From: Pelargonium nanum
Taxonomy: Eukaryota > Streptophyta > Magnoliopsida > Geraniales > Geraniaceae
DNA: 36,793 nucleotides
Assembly (NCBI GenBank): GCA_036897485.1
Contig: JAYMTF010000424.1
Location: 1 to 36,793 of the forward strand
Direction of reading: 5' to 3'
How positions within the stretch are numbered: position 1 is the stretch's first letter; each line of letters begins with the position of its first letter. The position numbers and the translations under genes were made by a program. This document shows positions 12,775 to 22,335 of the stretch, piece by piece. The notes under the pieces are model-generated. The model ran no database searches. It was not told where the DNA came from and worked only from the letters and a program-made list of their open reading frames with translations.

Positions 12775-13010
12775 TAGCTTCCTCCAATATGCCAATGAGA
12801 AAAAGTTATTAACATTTTCAATTGTATTCCTGATTGAACTTTCAACAATATTTATAAACCAGATGCACAATATCGGTGAGCTTTAAACAATGACCATGAT
12901 GAATGCATGATTGACACTAACTCATACCAATGTGATTGGAAGGAAAATACACTTGAATTTTGATTAATTGCAGGCTTTCAGGCCTGTTGTTTCATTGGTT
13001 GAATTATATA
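12775..13010 (+). repeat. Repeat A, copy 1
   Basis: First of five diverged copies of a roughly 250-bp repeat. Landmarks shared with the other copies are CTTCCTCCAATATG, AGATGCACAATATCGGT, GATGAATGCATG and ACTCATACCAATGTGATTGG. In this copy the text after the last landmark passes into CAGGCCTGTTGTTTCATTGG. The origin is unknown. Reverse-strand translations contain short stretches such as TDIVHLV, but no copy keeps one open frame. Confidence 0.7.
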
Positions 13011-13444
13011 ATCATGCTAAAAGTCTAAAACCCATTTGAAAACTTTTAGTTACTAACTCTACTTGTACAATGCTTATGCATTATCTTTGTAACATCCACA
13101 ATGGAAGTGTAATAACATAGAAATTTGTGTTTTAAATTATTATATTTCTTGTGTAAGGTAATAATGCATGTATTATATATTACAATTACATTTAAAACTT
13201 GTCAAATCTGTTATTCAAATCAAATAAAAATACTCTCAAATTGCAAAAAGAAAAGTAAAATAAATAATTAAAAGGCACTAAAATAATTTAAAAATATAAA
13301 AAATGTAGGTGTGGGTCCATGTAATTACATTTACTGTAACCAATGTGGAGTTTGATATGATAGAAAATGATGGATGATGGGTCAATTATGAATCTAGAGT
13401 GTAACTAATGTGTATGCTCTTAGAATCTATAGATCATTATACAT

Positions 13445-14270
13445 TTCTTTTCTTTTTTTGGGTGCCAATGACTTCAACCGCAATGAAAATATCAGACAAA
13501 TCTAGATTGATACCCCATATTTCACACAAACAAAAAGGAATTCTACGAGAACATCACAGTAGAAAAGAAAACTACAAGAATCTCATGACAAAACAAAAAC
13601 ACATGTGCTGAAGTGGGTGCCAATTTAAAAGGCTCCCAATTGTGTACGTGTCGAGTCCACTGATAAAAGATTAAGTAACAAACATGTTCATTCAAATTTT
13701 ACTTGGAAAATAAGACAAATTAACAAACATGTTATCAACTGATGTACCTTTCATCGCATTGAGCATCACAGCCTGTGAAATGATGCTTCAGAACTGCTGA
13801 GGCCTGCAGAATATCTGGTATATGTCGCTGTGGATGCCAAACATAGCATAGCATCTTTACTGAAGTCACACAAACCTCCATCACTTGCAGAACCTACCCT
13901 ACACAAAACAAATGAGCAGAAGAAAACATAAGTATGCTGACAGAGATTGAACATTCCGTTATCCCATTAATTCAATCTTTATCCATTTGCATGAGCGTAA
14001 CATTGACAAAGAAGAAATGTAAAATTTTCACCTGACCTGGATCAACAGCTGATTTTTTAACATGTCATTCATTGGTAGATGATAGCTCTCCACGCATAAT
14101 GCCAAAATATCTACAATTTCAGGAGAAACTTTTACTGCTCTGTTGAGAATTATCTTGATTGCAACTGCTAATTGCATCACAAGATACCACTTCAGTGGCT
14201 TCCCTGTAATGCCTTCTCCATAAAAAATCAGCTTCCTTTTTGTTGTCATACTACAAATTAGCTTTGAACA
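13445..14270 (-). repeat. B-C-D repeat module, copy 1 (least decayed)
   Basis: Three blocks, B (13447-13600), C (about 13738-13900) and D (about 13985-14250), recur in the same order at 14400-14925, and in shortened form at 20375-21215. Copy 1 is the best preserved and carries two exons that join in phase (see the gene fragment at 13748-14250). Divergence between copies is high, so the duplication is old. Confidence 0.7.
13748..14250 (-). pseudogene. Two-exon fragment of an unrecognised, helix-rich protein gene
   Basis: On the minus strand an exon at 14250-14037 (after an acceptor TTTGTAG, before donor CAG then GTCAGG) encodes 71 codons including VSPEIVDILALCVESYHLPM. A second exon at 13893-13748 (acceptor GGGTAG, donor GTACATC) continues in phase zero with VLQVMEVCVTSVKMLCYVWH and ends near AVLKHHFTGCDAQCDE. 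The composition is helical with regular Leu, Val and Ile, as in ARM/HEAT-type solenoids, but I recognise no family. A decayed second copy keeps the same frame around AVLKHHF, which supports real coding ancestry. No further exons are seen to the left, so the gene is truncated here or the fragment is a duplicate. It could be the downstream part of the gene whose first exon lies near 17.5 kb. Confidence 0.5.
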
Positions 14271-14399
14271 GAAGCAAGTCAGAGTTCAGGTTCCTGAGGA
14301 TTTTCCCTCCATGCATCCACAAAATATTACCTTTATAGTTCCAAAAGGTATATAATTGGTTGGCTTATGTAATCTTGCTAAAAGTCTTCAGTTAGGTAA

Positions 14400-14925
14400 A
14401 CATTTCATAATTTTTTGGTGTCAATGACTTTAACCACAATGAAAATAGCAGATGTGAATATAGACCAATACACCGAATTTCATGCAAGCAAAAATTTCTA
14501 CGAGAATATCACCCAAAAAAAAAACATTCATTCAAAGTCTAACTGGAAAATAAGGCAAAGAAACAAACATGTTCTCAACTGATAATATACCTTTCATTAC
14601 ATTGAGCATCAATGTCTCCAAAATGATGCTTCAAAACTGCTGCTGAAAATCTGGTCTATGTATATATTTTAGTACCTTTATTGAAGCTACACAAACCTAT
14701 ATCACTTGCAGAAAAACCTACTATGCACAAAACAAATGAGCAGAAGAAAACATAAAATATGCCAACAGAGCTTGAACATTCCATTATCCCATTAATTCAA
14801 TCTTCATCAATTTGTGTAAGTGAAACATTGACAAATAAGAAGAATTGTGAACTATTGACCTCACCCAGATCAACATCTGATTTATTTAATATGGCTTTCA
14901 TTGGCACATGAAATCTTTTATTATT
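14400..14925 (-). pseudogene. B-C-D module, copy 2 (decayed)
   Basis: This stretch is similar to 13445-14100 along its length. The C exon still reads VCVASIK and then AVLKHHFGDIDAQCNE before a GTATAT donor. A TAG replaces the Glu codon near its start, and deletions in the middle break the frame. The D part keeps FHVPM at the place of YHLPM. It is a clear pseudogene of copy 1. Confidence 0.65.
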
Positions 14926-14949
14926 TTCTCTTGGCCGTACTAGCAAAAC

Positions 14950-17180
14950 AGACCGTTTTTTACCTCAACTTCAAATCATAATAGTTTGCATCAACGTTCA
15001 AGATCATTTCTCAATCTCAACTACAAACCAAATTAGATGGAATCAAGAATTTCATCCAAACACTAATAGTATATAGAAACACCAAACTTAACCACTCACT
15101 ACCTCACACCAAAACCTCCAAGCAATATTCAGCGAATTCTAATTTCAAATGGAGTTCCAAATCAAAATAGCTCACATTGGCATTTAAGATCAGTTTACAA
15201 TCACAAATCCAAACCACATCAGTTGCATCTCATCCACATTAAACATGCTCTATAAGAGCACCAAAAGGATTCACTTGGTCTCACTCATAAACCTAAAACC
15301 ATTATGCAACTAACTCCAATCTTAAGGGATCAAAATTACATTATCCAAAAAAATTGATTCCTTCATTGCACTATTATAAGAACTTCCAAATCCATATAAC
15401 TATAAAATTGTTTTCATCGATCTTGTGTAAGATGTCTCATCTCTATTATTATTTCCACTTGGTGGCGCCAACTATAAAGACTTTTTTCATCTCCACTCCA
15501 AATCACAATAGCTTGGGATCAACGTTTAAGATCATTTTTCATCTCCACTTCAAATATATTAGATTGCATCTATAGCTCCATCAATATGTTTAATAGAATA
15601 TATAAAAATAAAAAATAAAAAAACACTATGCTTATTCATTCATTAGCTGGCTCCAAAACCTCAAACCAATATGCAACTAACTCTAATTCATAGGGAACCA
15701 AAATTCTAATTCGTAATCATACTACTAAACTATAGAGTAAAATAGCTTATATCCATATCTAATACTTCTTCCGTCCCAAAATGAGTGTTTAGTTTCTCTT
15801 GCATTTTTGTCCCAACACGAGTGTCTTGTTTTCCTTATAGAAAGTTAAATATGCATTAATTACCAATAGTATCCCTGTAATAAATTAGTTTTGTTTAAAT
15901 TTATTACAATACATGACCATGAGGATACAAAAATAAATGTACAACACTAACTTCTCAATAAAAAATTTCAAAATGGAAACCAACACATTCATTTTGGGAC
16001 GAGGGAGTACCAAATTTCAATTATCACTGCAGTCAACATTAGTTTGCATCGAGATTTCCTTCCAAATCCAAATATTCTCTATAAAAAAATGGGAACCAAT
16101 TCAAACACTATCTTACTCCAAAACCTTGAGAACCGTTTTGAATCAAACCTCTAACTTCTTAATCATAATATATAGCACCGAATCACACTCACATCAACAT
16201 AATATCAATTTTCATTCTCGGTTCCAAGCGACATTACATAGAATCCAAACCTGCATCAAAACACTAATATGCTCTATAACATCATGAAAACCGATTCACC
16301 CACTATCTTATTCCAAAACCTTGAGAACCATAAATGAATCAAAACTCTAACTTCTTAATCATAATATATAACACCGAATCACAATATCATCAACATAATA
16401 TCCAAATATGCTCTATAAAAGATATGAAAACTGATTCACCCACCATCTTACTCCAAAACCGTGAGAGCTATAAATGAATCAAACCTCTAATTTCTTAATC
16501 ATAATGTATAACACTGAATCACACAATCAACATATTATCAATTTTCATTCTCGGCTCCAAGCGACATTACCTAGAATCCAAACCTTCATCCAAACACCCA
16601 TATGCTCTAATACCAACATAAAAACTGAATCACTCACTATCTTATTGCAAAACCTTGAGAACCATAAATGAATCAAACCTCTAACTTCTTAATCATAATG
16701 TATACACCGAATCACAATAACATCAACATAAAGTCAATTATCATTCTCGGCTCCAAGCCACCACATTACCTAGAATCTAGTCCTTCACCCAAACACTAAT
16801 AGGCTCTATAAATACACAAATACTGATTCACAGACTTCATTACTCCAAAACCTAGAGAGCCAATCAAACCTATAACTTCTTAATCATAATGTATAACCTG
16901 AATCACACTATCATCAACATAATATCAATTTTCATTCTCAGCTCCATGCCACATTACCTAGAATCTAGACCCTCATCCAAACACTTATAAGCTATATGAA
17001 AACACAAAAACTGATTCACAGACTTCATCACACCAAAATCCTGAACCATCATGCATCCGACTCTAATTTCCTAACCCTACCGCTTCAGCTCCAAAACAAA
17101 CTAGCTTGCGTCCAGATTTTCATCCAACACTGGTAGACACTAAGTATATTGATTCACATATCAAAATTACTAAGAACACA
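14950..17180. repeat. Satellite-like tandem array, period about 190 bp
   Basis: Units recur with landmarks such as ATATGCTCTATAA, CACTATCTTA(C/T)TCCAAAACC, GAGAACCATAAATGAATC, CTAACTTCTTAATCATAATA, CATTCTCGGCTCCAAG and CCAAACACTAATA. The CTCTATAA-type landmark falls near 16076, 16270, 16411, 16604, 16803 and 16990, so spacings are about 187-199 with one shortened unit. Units at 14950-15760 are more diverged and carry an extra GCATCAACGTTCAAGATC segment. I count about eleven units. A MITE interrupts the array at 15765-16007. The unit length is close to that of nucleosome-sized plant satellites, but the array is short. Confidence 0.8.
15765..16007. mobile_element. Stowaway-type (Tc1/mariner) MITE, 243 bp
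   Basis: The left end reads CTTCTTCCGTCCCAAAATGA and the right end, reversed, CTCCCTCGTCCCAAAATGA. These match Stowaway terminal repeats. TA dinucleotides flank both ends (15763-15764 and 16008-16009) as the target duplication. A second sub-terminal copy, GTCCCAACACGAGTGTC, follows the left end. There is no coding capacity. It lies inside the ~190-bp array and must have inserted after the array formed. It shares the internal string ACAACACTAACTTCT with the element at 35889-36112, so the two are one family. Confidence 0.88.
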
Positions 17181-17451
17181 CTGAACAAATCGCATCCATC
17201 AACAGCTAATAACTTCAAACACACAGAAAGGCAAATCCATGTATACAAAAACCAACACATCAACGGCTAAAGCCCTTAGTTCAAGCCGAATCGCTCAGAA
17301 CATCAACATTGCCAAATCAATGACTAATAAACAGAAAAATAAGATGAATCAGACAGAGAAGAAAATCGAAACAACCAGAATGTCGTAAATATTTATATTA
17401 CTGCCTCTTCCGCTCCGAAATGTTGCTCAACTGTCATCTCTATGTCCCTAC

Positions 17452-17565
17452 TCAAGCAAAGTGGTGATCAACAGAGGAGCTCCATAGATCTCCCCCGATC
17501 AGAGCACAAGCGAGCTCTCTCAATTTTCTTGACTCTGGTAGGGTGATCTCCTCCATCGATCGCAT
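17452..17565 (-). CDS. Putative first exon or short ORF of a housekeeping-type gene
   Basis: Downstream of a TATA box and a GA-rich leader, an ATG at 17565 opens 37 codons, MRSMEEITLPESRKLRELA onward, ending in TGA at 17452-17454. The composition is protein-like. A competing ATG lies four bases upstream (17569) in another frame and gives 33 codons starting MDAIDGGDH. A weak donor (GGCA then GTAATA, near 17403) could splice the leader onto exons further left. This may be the 5' end of the gene whose decayed exons are at 13748-14250, now separated by the tandem array. It could also be a non-coding transcript. No family is recognised. Confidence 0.3.
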   Translation of the reverse strand: MRSMEEITLPESRKLRELACALIGGDLWSSSVDHHFA

Positions 17566-17624
17566 CCATTACCAGAACTTCACTGATAATCTATCTATCT
17601 CTCTCTCTAAAATGCCTCTGCTTC

Positions 17625-17760
17625 GTTCGTAGGTTTCGCTTTTTTATACCGTTATGTACAGTGTAGCACAGTTTGGGCCGTGCCTGTAACGGAAGACAAG
17701 CCCAACAGCCCATTTCCAACTCCAAGTCCAAGCCCAAGTCCAATCATGTCTTATCCAAAA
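17625..17760 (-). promoter_or_regulatory. TATA promoter with site II (GGGCT/GGCCCA) elements
   Basis: On the minus strand TATAAAAA lies at 17641-17648, about 75 bases upstream of the ATGs at 17565-17569. Above it are GGCCCAAA, TTGGGCTT and ATGGGCTG motifs within 17670-17720, the site II/UP1 type recognised by TCP factors and common in promoters of plant housekeeping and growth genes. A run of short CCAAGTCCAAGCCC-type repeats follows. The sulfotransferase leader begins about 300 bases away on the other strand, so the interval may serve both directions. Confidence 0.6.
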
Positions 17761-18082
17761 TCCATATTATATCATAAAATAAAGAAATTACATTGGATTC
17801 TTATAAATTGAAAAAAAAAAATCAAGACACGTTGGACCAAACGGTATAGTTTTGAATTCTGTTTGAAATCTCGAATTTGAGCGTCTTTTTCGACGGTATG
17901 AGGGTGAGGTTTTGGGTTAAAACTTTTCGACATTATTAGAGCATTCATAAATTGGACATTTAAATTGTCTCCTTTTGACCTACCAAACCCTAGCTGACTT
18001 TGTGACTTTCTATACTTGTCTTGTTTCTTTTCTCCCATCATCAGCCAGCAACAAGCAGCAGCAGCCACCTCCGGATCTGCAG

Positions 18083-18296
18083 GTATTTACATCATTATAC
18101 AAACTCAATATTTCTTATACATATTGGGTGTCAATACTTTTCTATAACATCTCCATAATTGTCTATACATTTTACATATAATATGTCCTTCAACCATAAA
18201 ATGGACTGACATTATTAGAATATGGTGTTATTTTTTTATGAATGCCACTAATTTGTTTCAAATGTTCAGATTTCATCTGATTTTCACATTTGGCAG
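18083..18296 (+). other. 5' UTR intron of the sulfotransferase gene
   Basis: A donor (CTGCAG then GTATTTAC) and an acceptor (CACATTTGGCAG) bound a T-rich, 214-base stretch just ahead of the ATG. The leader exon upstream, roughly 18000-18082, holds CAGCAACAAGCAGCAGCAGC. Splicing here removes upstream in-frame ATGs such as the one at 18238. Confidence 0.5.
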
Positions 18297-18309
18297 CTCT
18301 ACAAGAACC

Positions 18310-19110
18310 ATGTCAACACCAGAGCCTACCAAGTACTTGCAAGAAGATGAAATCATAACCCAAGAATGCAAGAACCTCATATCCACCTTACCCATTGAGC
18401 AAGGTTGGATCTTGAATCACATGTATCAATACCAAGGTTTCTGGTACACCTCCAGGCTTCTCCAAGGACTTCTTGCATGTCACAGGCATTTCCAAGCTCA
18501 AGATTCAGATATCCTCCTTGTCACCATTCCCAAATCAGGCACCACTTGGTTGAAGGCCTTGTGTTTTGCTCTAGTGAACCGGGTTCGATACCCGAATCCC
18601 CATCACAACCACCCTTTGCTCACTCAAAACCCTCATGCCCTAGTCCCTTTCTTGGAGGCCAAGTTGTATCTTGAACCCGAGCTTCCTGATCTCTCCACCT
18701 TTCCCTCTCTCAGGCTCTTCTCGACCCACCTTCCCGTCGTCTCATTGCCAGAGTCCATGAAGGAGTCGTGTTGCAAGATTGTGTATCTGTGTAGGAACCC
18801 GAAGGACACTTTTGTGTCGCTATGGCACTTCACAAACAAGTTGAGGGCCAAAGATCGAGGTGCAAGTTCGCTTGAAGAGGCTTTTGACTTGTTTTGTAAG
18901 GGAGTGAGCTTGTATGGCCCCTTTTGGGACCACGTATTGGGGTACTGGAAGGAAAGTTTGGAAAAGCCTCACGAGGTGTTGTTCTTGAAGTACGAGGAGA
19001 TGAAAGAACAACCTGCAGTCTATGTGAGGAAACTATTTTTGGAACTTTATATGTGGGAGAGTGGGTGTGATGTTATGTTATATTTGTTCTTGCTTTACCA
19101 AAATTTGTGA
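18310..19110 (+). CDS. Cytosolic sulfotransferase, C-terminally truncated (probable pseudogene)
   Basis: Plant cytosolic sulfotransferases move a sulfate from PAPS to hydroxyls of small molecules such as flavonols, jasmonates or brassinosteroids. The ATG at 18310 gives MSTPEPTKYLQEDE and follows a likely leader-intron acceptor. Domain order is normal up to about residue 242. The PAPS 5'-phosphosulfate loop TIPKSGTTWLKAL is at 73-85. The catalytic His is in THLP (140). The 3'-phosphate region YLCRNPKDTFVSLWHF is at 159-174, with Arg162 and Ser170. VLFLKYEEM is near 223-231. After YVRKL the similarity stops and 24 unrelated residues lead to TGA. Family members are usually 320-350 aa, so the region with the conserved RKGxxGDWKN PAPS loop is missing, and I do not find it downstream. 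The protein is probably inactive. A possible donor, TAT then GTGAGG at about 19020, leaves an unseen last exon as an alternative. Confidence 0.85.
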   Translation: MSTPEPTKYLQEDEIITQECKNLISTLPIEQGWILNHMYQYQGFWYTSRLLQGLLACHRHFQAQDSDILLVTIPKSGTTWLKALCFALVNRVRYPNPHHNHPLLTQNPHALVPFLEAKLYLEPELPDLSTFPSLRLFSTHLPVVSLPESMKESCCKIVYLCRNPKDTFVSLWHFTNKLRAKDRGASSLEEAFDLFCKGVSLYGPFWDHVLGYWKESLEKPHEVLFLKYEEMKEQPAVYVRKLFLELYMWESGCDVMLYLFLLYQNL

Positions 19111-19689
19111 GATCAAATAGAAATAGAAATGGTTTCTTACATTTATGAAAAAATGTTATCGGTTTTTAAACCAATATTACAACCTCTAAGTATCAACCTA
19201 ATATACATATATAACTCTTTTAGTTTTTTTTTTTTGATAAGCAAACCGTACCCTTATTATAAAAACCCGAGATGGGCTAAATAATCTTTTAGTAATTAAT
19301 AATTTATGATCACAAATTTCACTTTTCTCAGTTCGCCATATTCTTGAACTAAAATTTCATTTTGTATTCAACCTTCTCAATGCTTGTAATCAAGATTTCA
19401 CCTATACTTAACGTTCTTGGTGGTCATGTTATGTTACTCGCTGGGATCAAAATAGAAGTTATAATACTATCTAAAAAATATAAAAACACTTATTTTTTGA
19501 AAAATTTAAATTCGTGTGAAAAACTCTCAAATGATACTTATTATGTAATGAATGAATATAATATTGTTTATGTATATCCCTTATCACTAATATTAAAATT
19601 TAACCTGTGCCGGCCAAAAATACCAAAGGTGAGAAATAAATAAAAATCATTCACTTGCATCTCGATCTTCTAGTTCTTTATCATTTAAC
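19111..19689. other. Spacer after the sulfotransferase
   Basis: AT-rich and without a supported gene. I looked here for the missing sulfotransferase C-terminus (GDWKN-type motif) in all frames by eye and did not see it. A T-run with GATAAGCAAACC near 19233 may be the edge of an old insertion. Confidence 0.5.
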
Positions 19690-19990
19690 TTCTTCCAATA
19701 TATTAACAACTCCAACAAAAAAAATCAAATGCGCACATCTTAAAGTTACTAACATATTTTCATTTTATTGATTTATTTAACTTCATCAAATATATTTCGA
19801 TGAGATTCACAGAACTGGTAACCTTTTGAACACCATAGAAGTGATAACCATTAGCAGTGGAACATGATGAATGCATGGTAGAATAACTCATATCAATGTG
19901 ATGGGAAGAAAATGCAATTCATACCAGCTTAAGGAAGTATTACAAAGGTGTCCCAATCAATTTGGTATGATTTCAGGTGTGTTTAATAAA
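19690..19990 (+). repeat. Repeat A, copy 2
   Basis: It carries the family landmarks AACTTCTTCCAATATAT, GAGATTCACAGAACTGGTAA, GTGATAACCATTAGCAGT, GATGAATGCATGG and ACTCATATCAATGTGATGGG. Its right part (CCCAATCAATTTGGTATGAT, then TTTCAGG) is shared with copy 4. On the minus strand a frame is open through GYHFYGVQKVTSSVNLIE, but it is not kept in the other copies. Confidence 0.7.
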
Positions 19991-20289
19991 CATCTGACAT
20001 TTTCATTTAAATAATTTTATTACAATATTAAAACCTTGTTTGGTAACACTTATGAAACTATATATGTCACTTACCACATCCATTAAAAATGTGACACATC
20101 ACAAAAAAAAAACAATTTTTTCTTTCTTTAGTTTGGTTATGATGAATAAATAGAAATATTCTTTTGGATGACTCAGTAAAATATTAATACATATACTACA
20201 TAATCACTTTTGGTATTTTTGTTACCAAACATCCATCACTTCTATACGTGTTTACAAAGAATAAGTAAAAATATTACCAAACAACTCGT

Positions 20290-20335
20290 TAGTACTCATC
20301 TTATTCCAAAATAAATTAATGTCTCATTTCTATTT
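20290..20335. mobile_element. Possible single end of a decayed mariner-type MITE
   Basis: TACTCATCTTATTCCAAAAT followed by AAATTAATGTCTCATTTC resembles a Stowaway-type left terminal repeat. I do not find a partner end nearby, so this is at most a fragment. Confidence 0.3.
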
Positions 20336-20374
20336 TGAAAAAGTTAAAAATAACTTTTGATAGTTGTACATAGC

Positions 20375-21215
20375 AAATGAATATAGATTAACACCCTAAA
20401 TTTCATGCAAACAAGTAATCCAAAATCACATTTTACTGCACCCTAAATTTGCACAGTCCCCACAGCGGAAACACAATGATTTTAACATGTTGGGGCACAA
20501 AATTTTGGTACATGATAAAATATTGGCTCTACAATGATGGTGGTGTTGTATATCTATGTATGATGTTGTGATCACACAAGTTAAACATAAGACTTATCTT
20601 TTTAACCGAGTGAGTATAATTTAATATCCTCCAATACATCGGCAAATGAGAAAACAAACACATTTAAGAATTATTAACATTTTTTTATTCATGAACTTAG
20701 CTCTCAACAGTCAACAGCATATATCAACAAGATTCACAAAATTGCTAAATGCTAGAACACCATAAATGTGATAACCATTATAAGCGGTTGATATAACATG
20801 TGATCAATGCATATGCATGGTTGACTCCAACTCATACCAATGTGATTGCAAGAAAATGCACCTGAATTTTGTTTCATTAAAAGTGCTCATAGTACCACGA
20901 CAATGGTGGCTTTGTTGGTCATCACTGCCCTCTAAAATGATGCTTCTGTTTCTATGTTGCTGTGAATGCAAAACAAATGCAAAACAAATGCAAATCTCTG
21001 TAAAAAAAAAAACACAAACCTGTATCACTTGATTAAAACATAAAATATGCTGACAGAGCTTTAACACTCATTTATCCCCTTAATTAGCTCAATCTATATC
21101 CATTTTTGTAAGTATATCACTGACAAAGAATAATTGTAAAATATTGAACTCACCGGATCAGCAGATGATTTATTTAATTAAAATGGCTTCCATTGGTAGA
21201 TGATATTTTTCCATA
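20375..21215 (-). pseudogene. B-C-D module copy 3, with repeat A inside
   Basis: Block B is recognisable at about 20375-20440 and C/D remnants at about 20930-21215, where YHLPMEAILIK can still be read from the minus strand before a frameshift and stop. The part of the C exon coding AVLKHHF is lost, replaced by CAAATGCAAAA repeats and an A-run. Repeat A copy 3 lies between B and C, unlike in copy 1. This is the most decayed copy. Confidence 0.55.
20622..20885 (+). repeat. Repeat A, copy 3
   Basis: Landmarks are ATATCCTCCAATACATC, CAAGATTCACAAAATTGCTAA, GTGATAACCATTATAAGCGG, GATCAATGCATATGCATGG and ACTCATACCAATGTGATTGC, followed directly by the C/D remnant. Confidence 0.7.
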
Positions 21216-21363
21216 GCCTTTGACATTTGTCATTAGTAGATGAAATAATTTTCTATTAATTTATCTTAGACAAGACAACAAAAACTTCTCTATTTTTGCT
21301 TATTGACATTATGAAACTACTAATTTGATTAATTATACAAGTTTACCCCAATTGCTTATTCTA

Positions 21364-21518
21364 ATATTTTGTGTTAAAATAATTGTTCACTTTCTATTTT
21401 TGTTTTTTACTGATAATATTCTTAAGATAAGTTGGTCAAAACCGTGTAAGTTGCTAACCCAACTTTAATCTTTACAAAAATTAAAGAGTGGACAATATTT
21501 ATTTTGAAGCAGAGGAAG
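21364..21518. mobile_element. Decayed Stowaway/mariner-type MITE, about 155 bp
   Basis: The left side has GTGTTAAAATAATTGTTCAC and the right side, reversed, CTTCCTCTGCTTCAAAATAA, ending next to TA. The interior contains AAGTTGGTCAAAACCGTG. The ends are degenerate, so the exact left boundary may be off by a few bases. Confidence 0.6.
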
Positions 21519-21530
21519 TAATAATTATAC

Positions 21531-21690
21531 GTTGGGGGTGCTTTGCAACCTCGTGAAATGCAAGCTCTTGCAATTCGAGAGGCCCTTAGCTGACGAAAGG
21601 TTGGTAGCAAGATGTAGTAGAAAACCGACGCATTGACAATTGTTTCAGCTCTGCTTGCTAGATGGTGGTTGGGTGGATTTTTTTAACTCA
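21531..21690 (+). pseudogene. Remnant of a retroelement RNase H (RVT_3-like) domain
   Basis: The plus strand reads VGGALQPREMQALAIREALS and then a TGA where the family usually has Trp. Two TAG codons follow, and then TDALTIVSALLARWWLGGF in the same frame. The pattern 'EALAIREAL ... ETDALTVVSAL' is typical of the plant RNase H-like domain of non-LTR retrotransposons and related proteins. It includes the catalytic Glu and the Asp of TDAL. A one-base shift in the middle would read QDVVE, which suggests compensating small indels. The upstream part of the domain is not found; a MITE end lies only 12 bases to the left. It is dead. Confidence 0.7.
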
Positions 21691-22034
21691 TAGCCTATCT
21701 ATTTTACTTAATTAATATTATATAATTATAATGCAATAAAAATGACTCGATTATAAAATTACACTACCTAAAATTAATCAAAATAATATATCAAGACAAA
21801 GAATTTAATACTGGTAGCAATTTCATTAAACTCGATCCCTTCATTAATTATTTGCACAAAATGAAGAATAGAGAATTGCACGGACCGGAGTCTTGAAGTA
21901 AAAAATTTCACCTCAACCCTGGTGGATGCTATTACTTTTCATATGTAATGACATTACAACCATAAATATAACATTAATTTCCATTTCATTAAATTATCAG
22001 AAAAAACAAATTCCATTTCATTAATAATTATAAT

Positions 22035-22335
22035 TTTAATTTCCTCCAATATGTCAAAGTGTGAGAAAACCAAATCCATTTCAAAATTATTAACCTTTTC
22101 CTACTTTTATTTATTGATTTAGCTTCCTCCCATTTATCAACCAGATTCACAAAATCGGTAAACTTTAAAAGTTGGAATACCAATGATAGCCATGACGGAT
22201 GGAAATGCATTGTTAACTATAACTCATGCATAATATATGATGGGAAGGAAATGCAATTCCCGCAAGCATGAGGAAATATTTCATAGGCATGCCAATCAAT
22301 ATAGGTTTGATTTCAGGATTGTTTCATTGTTTTTT
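22035..22335 (+). repeat. Repeat A, copy 4
   Basis: Landmarks are TTTCCTCCAATATGTCAA, ACCAGATTCACAAAATCGGT, GATGGGAAGGAAATGCAATT and TGATTTCAGGATTGTTTC. Read leftwards one frame gives KFTDFVNLVD, but the flanking text is not coding-like. Similarity to copy 2 extends to the right end. Confidence 0.7.

Noticed and set aside
15937-16671. Plus-strand ORFs of 116 and 65 codons
   Set aside because: They run through the tandem array and the MITE end; the similar translations reflect the repeat unit, not a protein family.
18405-19011. Other-frame ORFs inside the sulfotransferase
   Set aside because: They overlap the recognised enzyme frame and have no motifs of their own.
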